This document shows, in pieces, positions 1 through 6,919 of a DNA stretch of 64,000 bases (within the stretch, counting starts at the first letter, position 1; each line of letters begins with the position of its first letter). The notes beneath the pieces were generated by a model. That model saw only the letters and a list, made by a program, of their open reading frames with translations. It did no database searches and was not told the DNA's origin. The stretch lies in assembly GCF_003991355.1 (NCBI RefSeq), contig NZ_RCSU01000008.1, forward strand, positions 186,001-250,000. The letters run 5' to 3'. The stretch comes from Pseudoflavitalea rhizosphaerae (GTDB lineage: Bacteria > Bacteroidota > Bacteroidia > Chitinophagales > Chitinophagaceae). Made by a program: the position numbers and the translations under genes.

Positions 1-1106
1 CGGGCGTCCACTTCAGCTGAGATCAGGTAGGCCTCGCTAAGCCTGATCATTGGATATACTACAAATGCATTGGCAGTTTGCAAAGTGTCTGTAGAGAATT
101 TCATGAGGTAGGTCACCACCTTGCCTGCGCTACTGGCAAATTGTTCTTTCAGCATTATTGCGCGTGCATCCCCTGGTTCGTAAGCATTCACGAGATCAGG
201 ATTAAGCCAGGTTTGTCCATTACCGGTAGCTCCGTTTGGTCTTCTGTAAGGCAGGCCGGGACTGAACAAACCGAACATTCCTGCACGATCATAGCCATAA
301 GTGGCGGGTCCATCCACCACGCGGAAGAGGATCTCTTTATTGCCGGAATTCCCGTATCTGAAATTGCTGGTGAAGTCTTCGGAGAGAGCCGTTGCCGGGG
401 AGCCGATCACCAGTTCTGCATATTTCCTGGCTTCTATTTTTTCTCCTCTGTTCAGGTGTACTCTTGCTCTCAGCAACTGCACTGCTTCCTTAGACATGGC
501 ATTGGCAGTGGAGAAGGATGGCAGGAGATTTTCCGCATCAGTGAGATCAGTGAAAATGCGGGCATATACTTCTTCTTCCGTGTTCTTCGGGCGTTTGAGC
601 TCGGCAGGATCTTCACTGGCGCCCAGTGTGATCACCACTCCCCTGTATGCCTGTACCAGCCTGAAATAGCAGAATGCGCGGATGGCAAGTGCTTCGCCCA
701 GTTCTTTGTTCATGCTGGTGATGTTGCGTGATCTGAGATAATTGATAACGAAATTGGCATTACCGATAGCAGTATACGCAGCTGTATAGTGTGAACCGTT
801 ACCGAAACCATCGCCGGGGTTCACATTGCAGGCCTCATAGCTTTGCGGGTTGTACATGGTGGATGTACCTCCCTGAATGGAGATCACATCATCTGCATAG
901 ATATCCCAGATGGGATAGGTTTGATTACTGATGCCCTGGATCTTTGAATAGGCGCCGTTCACCAGCATTGGTATATCGGCAGGCCTGATCTGGTTCTCAC
1001 CAATGCTCATATCCGGATAGGGATCGTCCAGCATTTTGCTGCAGGAAGAAAATAAGCAGCAGAAGAATACGCATATATTTATGGGGAAGAAATATCTCCG
1101 TTTCAT
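1..1106 (-). CDS. SusD/RagB-family outer-membrane lipoprotein (partial, C-terminus outside the window)
   Basis: The protein is a surface lipoprotein of the SusD/RagB nutrient-binding family and partner of the SusC channel just upstream. Reading starts at ATG 1106 with MKRRYFFPINICVF, followed by a lipobox ending LFSSC at about residue 22, so it should be a lipoprotein. Typical SusD features follow: a TPR-like stretch 'GEALAIRAFCYFRLVQAYRG' around residue 140, a region on mid-size loops, and 'MIRLSEAYLISAEV' near the window edge. About 368 codons are visible; the family is usually 450-600 residues, so the C-terminus lies beyond position 1. Only 18 bases separate it from the SusC stop, so the two are one operon. 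Substrate cannot be told from sequence. Confidence 0.93.
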   Translation of the reverse strand, partial: MKRRYFFPINICVFFCCLFSSCSKMLDDPYPDMSIGENQIRPADIPMLVNGAYSKIQGISNQTYPIWDIYADDVISIQGGTSTMYNPQSYEACNVNPGDGFGNGSHYTAAYTAIGNANFVINYLRSRNITSMNKELGEALAIRAFCYFRLVQAYRGVVITLGASEDPAELKRPKNTEEEVYARIFTDLTDAENLLPSFSTANAMSKEAVQLLRARVHLNRGEKIEARKYAELVIGSPATALSEDFTSNFRYGNSGNKEILFRVVDGPATYGYDRAGMFGLFSPGLPYRRPNGATGNGQTWLNPDLVNAYEPGDARAIMLKEQFASSAGKVVTYLMKFSTDTLQTANAFVVYPMIRLSEAYLISAEVDA

Positions 1107-1124
1107 TTCTATTATTTTTTCAGT

Positions 1125-4100
1125 TTATAAAGTGACATCAATTCCGAATGCGATGGTCCTTGGGATAGGCACGAAGGAATATTGAATTCCGGTTTCGATC
1201 CCCACCTCAGGATCGGCCAGTTTCAGGTTCCTGTTCTTGATCACGAAAACATTTTGGAATGATGTATACAAACGAATAGCAGGGATACCGGCTTTCTTCA
1301 GCAGTTTTTCGTCGAACTGATAAGAGAGGGTCACGTTCCTCAGGCGCAGGTATGATGCATCGAAAAGATAATGGGTGGAAGGCAGCGTGTTCCAGTCTTC
1401 GGTCTGGCCTGCACCATGTGGTCCCACGATGGCGCGTGGATAGTAACTGTTGTCTCCGGGCTTTGACCATCTTTCAGTCGCATACTCGGGCCTGTTAGCC
1501 ATTACGCCAGACCAATCGATGCTGTACACACGGCTGTACTGATCGTCAAGATTATACAGTTTATTGCCTACGCTGAAAGTGAAGCTGGCATTCAGAGAGA
1601 AGCCATACCAGTTGGCGCCGAGGTTGAAGCCTCCGGAAAGTTTCGGTTGTGCCACAGGGATATAGTCCTGATCTGCTGCGCTTATCTTTCCATCCTTGTT
1701 CCTGTCTTCATACATCAGATCGCCGGTGTTGGGATCCACGCCCAGCGACTTGTACAAACGTAGGGAGCCAACTGATTGTCCCTTCTTCACAAAAGGCATA
1801 GGACCGCCAGGCATAAAATATCCGTATCCCATGATGGAGTCCCTGAGATAAAGGATCTTGTTCCTGTTGAAGTTCAGCGCCACGCCTGCATTCCAGGAGA
1901 ACTGATCTCTGCTTGTGGCCTTGCTGTTGTAAGTAAGTTCCAGGTCCACACCCTTGTTCTGAACCGTTCCGAGGTTTCCTTTCTGTGATGAGTAACCGCC
2001 GGAGGACAAAGGTGTGTTCAGGGTTGTCAACAGACCATCCGTTCTTTTCTGGTAGAACTCCAGGGTCATGGAGAGCTTGTTGTTCAGGAATCTTGCTTCG
2101 ATGCCCGCATCCACCTGTTTTGTTCTTTCCCAGTTGAGATCGCGGTTGCCGCGGATGCTGTTGAGTTGCAAAGTTGGTCTTCCCAGGTAGGTACCGGTGT
2201 TCACCATATCAGCGAAATCGAAATAACCAAGTGTGCGGATATTACCGGTAAGGCCAATGCCTGATTTCAGTTTGAGGAAAGAGATAAAGGAATTCCTGCC
2301 GAAGAATGCTTCATCGGAAACGATCCAGCCTGCAGAGAGGGCCGGGAACCAGGAGTACCTGTTTTTTGCGATCAGCTTGGAAGTACCGTCGCGACGCATA
2401 CTCGCGCTGAGCAAATATTTATTATCCCAGCTAAGGTTGGTACGCATGAAATAGGATTCACCTGCTTCGGAATACGTGCGGTTCTCATACATATTGCTTC
2501 CATAGGACGAACCATTACCAGGATACCAGAGTCCCTCACTTGAGGGGAATCCAAAAATGGAAAAACCTGTGGTTGTAAGTTTGTTCTGATAATACTCCTG
2601 CCCCAGCAGGATATCCCCACGAAGGCTGCTAACAGCCAGCTGATAGGTAAGCGTGTTATTGAAAGTATATTGAAGACCGCTGCTTCCGCTATTGTTATGC
2701 TGTCCACCATTGTATTGACCATACAGAGAGAAGGGACTATAGAAGCCGATGGTGCCGGATTGGCTTCTCACTCCGGCCAGTGTAGATTTGAAAGTGAGCC
2801 CGGGCATCAGCGTGATTTCACCGAAAGCATTACCCAGGTAATTCCAGTTCCTGGTAACCAGGCTGGTTTGGTAATTCCCTGCCAATGGATGGGTGGTTAA
2901 TTCGATCCAATATCCCACAGTTCCATCGGGGTTGAAAGGAATGGAGTCCGGCATATCCGGGCGTGCGCCAAAAGCGTCTATCAATGGAGAACTAAGGTCT
3001 TTACTTTCGGAAAGCGATACATTCAGGTCCGCTCCTATCTTCAACCATTTGTTCACTTTCTGTGTGAGCGCCAGCTTGCCTGAATAGCGGCTGAAACGGC
3101 CACGGCCGATGGTATTTTCTTCAGAATATTTCCCGAAAGAAAAGTAATAGGTATTGTTGAGGTTGCCGCCGGAGAGGCTTGCCTGAATGTTTTGTGTAAC
3201 GGCATTTTTGTTGGTGATCTTTTTCACCCAGTCGTTTTCATAAACGCCGTTCGCTGTGCCCAGTTTGAAAGCATTGATCTCGTATTCGAGCAGGTCTTTT
3301 TCATCCTGAAGAACTTGTATCCTGCCTGGTGTGAGTCCGCCGCCATTCAACAGTTTATCGATATCCCCGATCCTGTTCTGCCGGGCTTCCTTGAAAGAGG
3401 ATTCATATTGCTGATTGTTCATGGCCCTGTAACCAAGAGTTGAGTTGGTAAGTCCATAATACGAATTCACGTTCACCGTAGACCTGCTGTTTGCTTTTCC
3501 TCTTTTGGTAGTGATCAGGATCACACCCTGTGCGCCCCTGGCGCCATAGATAGCAGAGGAAGAAGCATCTTTCAATACTTCTATGCTTTCTATATCCTGG
3601 GGATTGATATTGCTGAAATTGAAATTGGGCGCATTGGTGGTGACGGTGCCCGCTCCGGCATCAACAATCAATCCATCCACCACAATCAACGGACTGATAT
3701 TGGAGCTGTTGATGGTTTGAACGCCACGGATACTGAAATTGGGTTGAGAGCCTGGCGTGCCATCGAATCCTCTCACCTGCAGACCTGCTACACGGCCCTG
3801 CATGGCATTGAATACATTTCCTGTGATATTCTCTTCGGCCTTCAGCTCCGTAACTTTGGCAATGGAACCGGTAACATTCCTTCTGCTTTGCGTGCCGTAA
3901 CCCACCACCACGGTTTGATCCATGCTGGTGACGGCTAATTTCAGATGTACGGTATAATTGGTTGCTGAACCGAGTTTGAGTTCCTGTGTGGTATATCCAA
4001 CAAAGCTGATCACCAGCACTTGTCCGGGCTCAGCTGCAATTACGAAATTACCCTGCGCATCTGTAGTTGTTCCAAGGCCCGTTCCTTTTACTGCAATGTT

Positions 4101-4586
4101 CACTCCTTCGAGTGGCAGTTTTTTATCATCGGCCAGCACACGGCCTCTGATTACGGCGGCCTCCTGGAATACCTGTAGCAGCGAAACAGGTTTCCGGGTA
4201 ATGGCAATTACTTTATCGATAATGGAATATCGGAGAGGTTGCCCCTGGAAACAGATGTCCAGCGCCTGTTTCAATGGCATATTCCTGATATCCACAGTAA
4301 CCGGACTGGATTCTTCCAGCGTGTTCTTATCCCAGATGAATTCAAAACCCGTTTGGATACGGATCTTCTCAAACACCTGTTTCATGGGAATATCTTTTCC
4401 GGACAGCGTAACGGTTTGCGCTTTGCCGTTCCCGTAGGTGGTCATCAAAGAAACGAGGAGCAATACACCAATCATTTTCATGATCAAGATCGTTTTGGTT
4501 AGCCGGTCACTCCATGGATACATCCATTTCAGACCTCTCCCAACAGTCCTTTGGGACACGGGAGATCTCATACGCATAAAATGCAT
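1125..4586 (-). CDS. SusC/RagA-family TonB-linked outer-membrane transporter with STN domain
   Basis: This is a TonB-dependent outer-membrane channel that pairs with the SusD lipoprotein to import an oligomeric substrate, powered by TonB-ExbBD. The 1153-residue product has a long N-terminal leader with the hydrophobic segment starting MKMIGVLLLV at residue 36, an STN domain (about 60-128) used for signalling to FecR, a carboxypeptidase-D-like regulatory domain (about 146-220), the plug ('VVVGYGTQSRRNVTGSI' and 'IESIEVLKDASSSAIYGARG'), then the beta barrel to the C-terminus ending in a phenylalanine-poor but typical last strand 'FGIDVTL'. The STN domain plus the sigma and FecR genes upstream imply self-regulated expression. 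Start is ATG 4586; a later in-frame ATG at residue 36 would also keep a signal peptide. Its leader carries a plus-strand terminator-like hairpin. Confidence 0.95.
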   Translation of the reverse strand: MHFMRMRSPVSQRTVGRGLKWMYPWSDRLTKTILIMKMIGVLLLVSLMTTYGNGKAQTVTLSGKDIPMKQVFEKIRIQTGFEFIWDKNTLEESSPVTVDIRNMPLKQALDICFQGQPLRYSIIDKVIAITRKPVSLLQVFQEAAVIRGRVLADDKKLPLEGVNIAVKGTGLGTTTDAQGNFVIAAEPGQVLVISFVGYTTQELKLGSATNYTVHLKLAVTSMDQTVVVGYGTQSRRNVTGSIAKVTELKAEENITGNVFNAMQGRVAGLQVRGFDGTPGSQPNFSIRGVQTINSSNISPLIVVDGLIVDAGAGTVTTNAPNFNFSNINPQDIESIEVLKDASSSAIYGARGAQGVILITTKRGKANSRSTVNVNSYYGLTNSTLGYRAMNNQQYESSFKEARQNRIGDIDKLLNGGGLTPGRIQVLQDEKDLLEYEINAFKLGTANGVYENDWVKKITNKNAVTQNIQASLSGGNLNNTYYFSFGKYSEENTIGRGRFSRYSGKLALTQKVNKWLKIGADLNVSLSESKDLSSPLIDAFGARPDMPDSIPFNPDGTVGYWIELTTHPLAGNYQTSLVTRNWNYLGNAFGEITLMPGLTFKSTLAGVRSQSGTIGFYSPFSLYGQYNGGQHNNSGSSGLQYTFNNTLTYQLAVSSLRGDILLGQEYYQNKLTTTGFSIFGFPSSEGLWYPGNGSSYGSNMYENRTYSEAGESYFMRTNLSWDNKYLLSASMRRDGTSKLIAKNRYSWFPALSAGWIVSDEAFFGRNSFISFLKLKSGIGLTGNIRTLGYFDFADMVNTGTYLGRPTLQLNSIRGNRDLNWERTKQVDAGIEARFLNNKLSMTLEFYQKRTDGLLTTLNTPLSSGGYSSQKGNLGTVQNKGVDLELTYNSKATSRDQFSWNAGVALNFNRNKILYLRDSIMGYGYFMPGGPMPFVKKGQSVGSLRLYKSLGVDPNTGDLMYEDRNKDGKISAADQDYIPVAQPKLSGGFNLGANWYGFSLNASFTFSVGNKLYNLDDQYSRVYSIDWSGVMANRPEYATERWSKPGDNSYYPRAIVGPHGAGQTEDWNTLPSTHYLFDASYLRLRNVTLSYQFDEKLLKKAGIPAIRLYTSFQNVFVIKNRNLKLADPEVGIETGIQYSFVPIPRTIAFGIDVTL

Positions 4587-4598
4587 AACTTTATTTTC

Positions 4599-4609
4599 GT
4601 TTAGGTTAA
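4599..4609 (-). promoter_or_regulatory. Conserved TTAACCTAAAC motif 12 nt upstream of susC start
   Basis: On the minus strand the 11-mer TTAACCTAAAC ends 12 bases before the SusC ATG at 4586. The identical 11-mer sits at the same distance from the other SusC start (23228-23238). It occupies the position of a ribosome binding site but has no Shine-Dalgarno character. Role unknown: translation enhancer, regulator site, or part of an antisense promoter. Confidence 0.5.
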
Positions 4610-4709
4610 TAAAAACTATACGGTTCGCCTCTCAACTCGTTCCGTACAGTGGGTTACAAACTCGTTAGCCTTACAGAACCGCCCGGGTACCAACCGGTGC
4701 GGTTTTTTT
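4600..4709 (+). ncRNA. Candidate antisense sRNA in the susC leader (locus 1), ending at a U-tract hairpin
   Basis: On the plus strand, opposite to the susC mRNA leader, there is an intrinsic-terminator structure: AACCGC and CCGG (4677-4686) pair with CCGG and GCGGTT (4694-4704) with one bulged T, followed by seven T (4703-4709). No plus-strand protein gene ends here, so the terminator would stop an antisense transcript. A weak -7-like box TATTTTCG lies at 4592-4599, giving an RNA of about 100 nt. Bacteroides polysaccharide loci are known to carry cis-antisense sRNAs at this place. The transcript itself is inferred. Confidence 0.35.
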
Positions 4710-4716
4710 AAGGCCA

Positions 4717-5907
4717 TTATTTCGATGCTCTGATGGTGAGCAGTTTTCCATTCAGTTCAAATTCAACGCCTGCCACTACTTTCAGGATCTCCAGCACTTT
4801 CTGCAATTCTATTTCGCGGGTGAAGCCTCCTTCCAGTTCTTTATCCGGGATATTGCCTTCATAGTTCAGTTCCACATCGTACCATCTGGCCAGTTCATTC
4901 ATGATGCTGCGGAAATTGCCGTTGAAGGAAAACCGTTTCTCCTTCCAGGCGAGTACATGGTTCAGGTCAGCTGACCGTATCACTTTGGGCTTTCCGGTTT
5001 TTGCGTTGTAAATCCATTGCTCACCCGGGCTGAGCAATACGCCATTGCTGTCCGATGCCAGGCGCATTTTAACGGCCCCCTCCACCAGGGTGGCTTTTAG
5101 CGCTCCATTATCTGCATAGGAATTGATATTGAAACCTGTTCCCAATACCAGTAATACAAAATCACTACCCTGTACAACAAATGGACGGGCTGCATTCTTT
5201 TTCACATCGATATATACCTCTCCTGTTATTTCCACTTTTCTTTCTGGTCCGGTGAATGCAACAGGAAAGCGGATACTCGATGCAGCATTCAGCCAAACTT
5301 TACTGCCATCCGGCAGGCTCATCTGGAACTGACGCCCCCTGGGTGTTGACATAGTATTGTATGCGGGCTCACGCCTGCCTGCTTCTTTCGGATCGTATGA
5401 GAGCCTGCCGTTCTCCATCATCACATCACTGCCATTCTGATGCGCTACCAGTCCGTTGCCCAGACTGTCCAGCACCACCTGTCTGCCATCAGATAAAGTA
5501 AGAATGGCGCCATTATCACCAGGCGGCAGATCTTCTTTAGCTGCGATTGTAGTATTGCTTTGGGCAGGCTGCGGCGCCTTGTTCCTCCACAGGTACAATC
5601 CACCAACAGCAAACAAGAACAATGAAGCTGCTACCCAGATCCAGCGTTTGACTGTCATCCTTCGAACAACTGCCTGTCTGCTATTTTCTTCTTTCAGTTT
5701 AAGCATCAGGCTGCTTACCATTTCATCAACATCGTGATCGCCTTTTTCAATGTTGCGGGGATCTGTAAATGCATCCTGCAGCAAGCCGTCCAATACAGCG
5801 CGGTATTCAGGCTGGCTGAAATATGATCTCAACTGTTCCAGCTCGGCAAGCGTGGCCGTTCCCTGCAGGTATTTCTCCCATAATATTTTAACCGTAATCC
5901 CGGTCAT
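4717..5907 (-). CDS. FecR-family anti-sigma factor (locus 1)
   Basis: An inner-membrane anti-sigma factor that holds the neighbouring ECF sigma factor and receives a signal from the STN domain of the SusC receptor. The N-terminal cytoplasmic part (about 1-75, 'WEKYLQGTATLAELEQL') binds sigma; a single membrane segment follows (about 82-100, 'WIWVAASLFLFAVGGLYLW'); the periplasmic FecR domain runs about 180-280 ('STPRGRQFQMSLPDG', 'VWLNAASSIRFP'), and a DUF4974 domain closes the protein (about 325-393). ATG 5907 is chosen, giving 396 residues; the only longer in-frame start is a TTG at 5979 that overlaps the sigma gene. It lies between the sigma gene and susC in the usual order. Confidence 0.93.
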   Translation of the reverse strand: MTGITVKILWEKYLQGTATLAELEQLRSYFSQPEYRAVLDGLLQDAFTDPRNIEKGDHDVDEMVSSLMLKLKEENSRQAVVRRMTVKRWIWVAASLFLFAVGGLYLWRNKAPQPAQSNTTIAAKEDLPPGDNGAILTLSDGRQVVLDSLGNGLVAHQNGSDVMMENGRLSYDPKEAGRREPAYNTMSTPRGRQFQMSLPDGSKVWLNAASSIRFPVAFTGPERKVEITGEVYIDVKKNAARPFVVQGSDFVLLVLGTGFNINSYADNGALKATLVEGAVKMRLASDSNGVLLSPGEQWIYNAKTGKPKVIRSADLNHVLAWKEKRFSFNGNFRSIMNELARWYDVELNYEGNIPDKELEGGFTREIELQKVLEILKVVAGVEFELNGKLLTIRASK

Positions 5908-5975
5908 GATGAAAGGTTTAATTAAATACAGGACGGAAAACAAGCGAGGGGGTAAGACAGACTGACGAAAAAAAA

Positions 5976-6542
5976 TCAATAGAAAAATTTACCGAGGAGG
6001 AATACCAGCAGCAAAGGGTTGTCACTGGCATATTTGGAGAGATAATGACGGATGTCTTTAAGTGCTCTTACAATATAGGTTTTGGAGCTTACTTCGGAGA
6101 TGCCGAGCAGCACTGCAATTTCTTTATGGCTTTTTCCTCCAAACCTGTGCAGCTCGAAGACCTGCCTCGTTTTTTCAGGTAATGACCGTATTGCTGCAGC
6201 TACAGTCTGCTCCAGCTCTTTCAGTTCGAGGCCGGCAATTGGATGATGAATGGAATCTTCTGTGAAGTAATCGGAGAGGTTCTGGAAATTAGAGGAATGG
6301 AACACTTTTTTCTCCATGAAGTCCATCACGAGATTCCGCGCGGAAACATAAATATAAGCTCTGATATTTTCTACCTCCGGCAGTTTATTCCTGTTGTTCC
6401 AGAGTTTGATGAACATTTCCTGTGCAAGGTCTTTGGCCTGTTCGGGAGATTTGGTTATGCGTACAGCCGTGCCGTAAACCTGTGGCCAGTGAAGCTTTGT
6501 CAATTCCGCGAAACTTGTTTCATCGCCTGCTGCTATCTTCAA
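5976..6542 (-). CDS. ECF RNA polymerase sigma-70 factor (locus 1)
   Basis: An extracytoplasmic-function sigma factor with region 2 ('AKDLAQEMFIKLWNNRNKL', about residues 35-55) and region 4 ('HKEIAVLLGISEVSSKTYI', about 138-156), controlled by the FecR protein encoded downstream. The C-terminal tail is hydrophobic ('LLLVFLLGKFFY'). The first canonical start is TTG 6542 (188 aa), but recognisable family sequence continues upstream in frame: TYDEQELLL precedes KIAAGDETSF, matching TYNQDNQLLLRIAKGDETAF of the sigma factor at 24648-25229. No ATG, GTG or TTG exists upstream before the in-frame stop; a CTG at 6579-6581 would give a natural N-terminus (201 aa). The true start is therefore uncertain. 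Confidence 0.9.
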   Translation of the reverse strand: MKIAAGDETSFAELTKLHWPQVYGTAVRITKSPEQAKDLAQEMFIKLWNNRNKLPEVENIRAYIYVSARNLVMDFMEKKVFHSSNFQNLSDYFTEDSIHHPIAGLELKELEQTVAAAIRSLPEKTRQVFELHRFGGKSHKEIAVLLGISEVSSKTYIVRALKDIRHYLSKYASDNPLLLVFLLGKFFY

Positions 6543-6681
6543 TAGCAGTTCTTGCTCGTCATATGTACGGTTAGGTGGCAGTGGGTGCGGATTGGCTGGT
6601 GAAGGCGCAAACTACACTAAAAATCGCAAAGGCAGCTAACCGCTAAACACTTGCTCAATGGCAAAAACAATTACCTAGCAC

Positions 6682-6712
6682 AAAAAAGAAGCCCCCCATG
6701 GAAATGGGGGGC
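6682..6712 (-). terminator. Rho-independent terminator
   Basis: A perfect 9-bp stem GCCCCCCAT (6691-6699) / ATGGGGGGC (6704-6712) with a 4-base loop, followed on the minus strand by a T-rich run (complement of 6682-6690). It lies 208 bases past the stop of the receptor gene and likely backs up the hairpin at 6859-6880. Confidence 0.75.
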
Positions 6713-6858
6713 GTTAACCAAAACTAACTGCTTATGAGAAAAACTGTATGACTGTATTATGACTTTGTTCTGTTTTTTTGTACTGCTTGCGCAAGTACAT
6801 ATATATGACGCTTGAAGGGCCGATAAGTTTCGCTGGTTACTGTTAAAGATTTTGTAAA

Positions 6859-6880
6859 GGGCCCTGTTGAAACAGGACCC
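6859..6880 (-). terminator. Hairpin directly downstream of the receptor gene
   Basis: GGGCCCTGTT (6859-6868) pairs with AACAGGACCC (6871-6880) with one mismatch, about 40 bases after the stop codon at 6920. T-rich tracts lie on both sides, so it could terminate either strand; the only nearby gene end is on the minus strand. Confidence 0.5.
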
Positions 6881-6919
6881 GTTGTTTTTCAAACTATTAA
6901 TTAAAACAAAAATTGACTG

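Larger units (their letters stand above)
6582..6919. other. Intergenic region with two terminators, no gene
   Basis: A 338-base gap between the receptor gene stop and the sigma gene. It holds two hairpins listed separately (6691-6712 and 6859-6880). The one open frame in it (6671-6892, minus) runs through both hairpins and has no recognisable features, so no gene is called. A promoter for the sigma operon should lie at about 6582-6660 but no clear TAnnTTTG box was seen there. Confidence 0.5.

Noticed and set aside
78-731. Plus-strand open frame of 217 codons
   Set aside because: It is antisense to the SusD gene, whose minus-strand reading has a lipobox and clear family motifs.
6671-6892. Minus-strand small gene of 73 codons
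   Set aside because: It spans two terminator hairpins downstream of the receptor gene and has no recognisable features.
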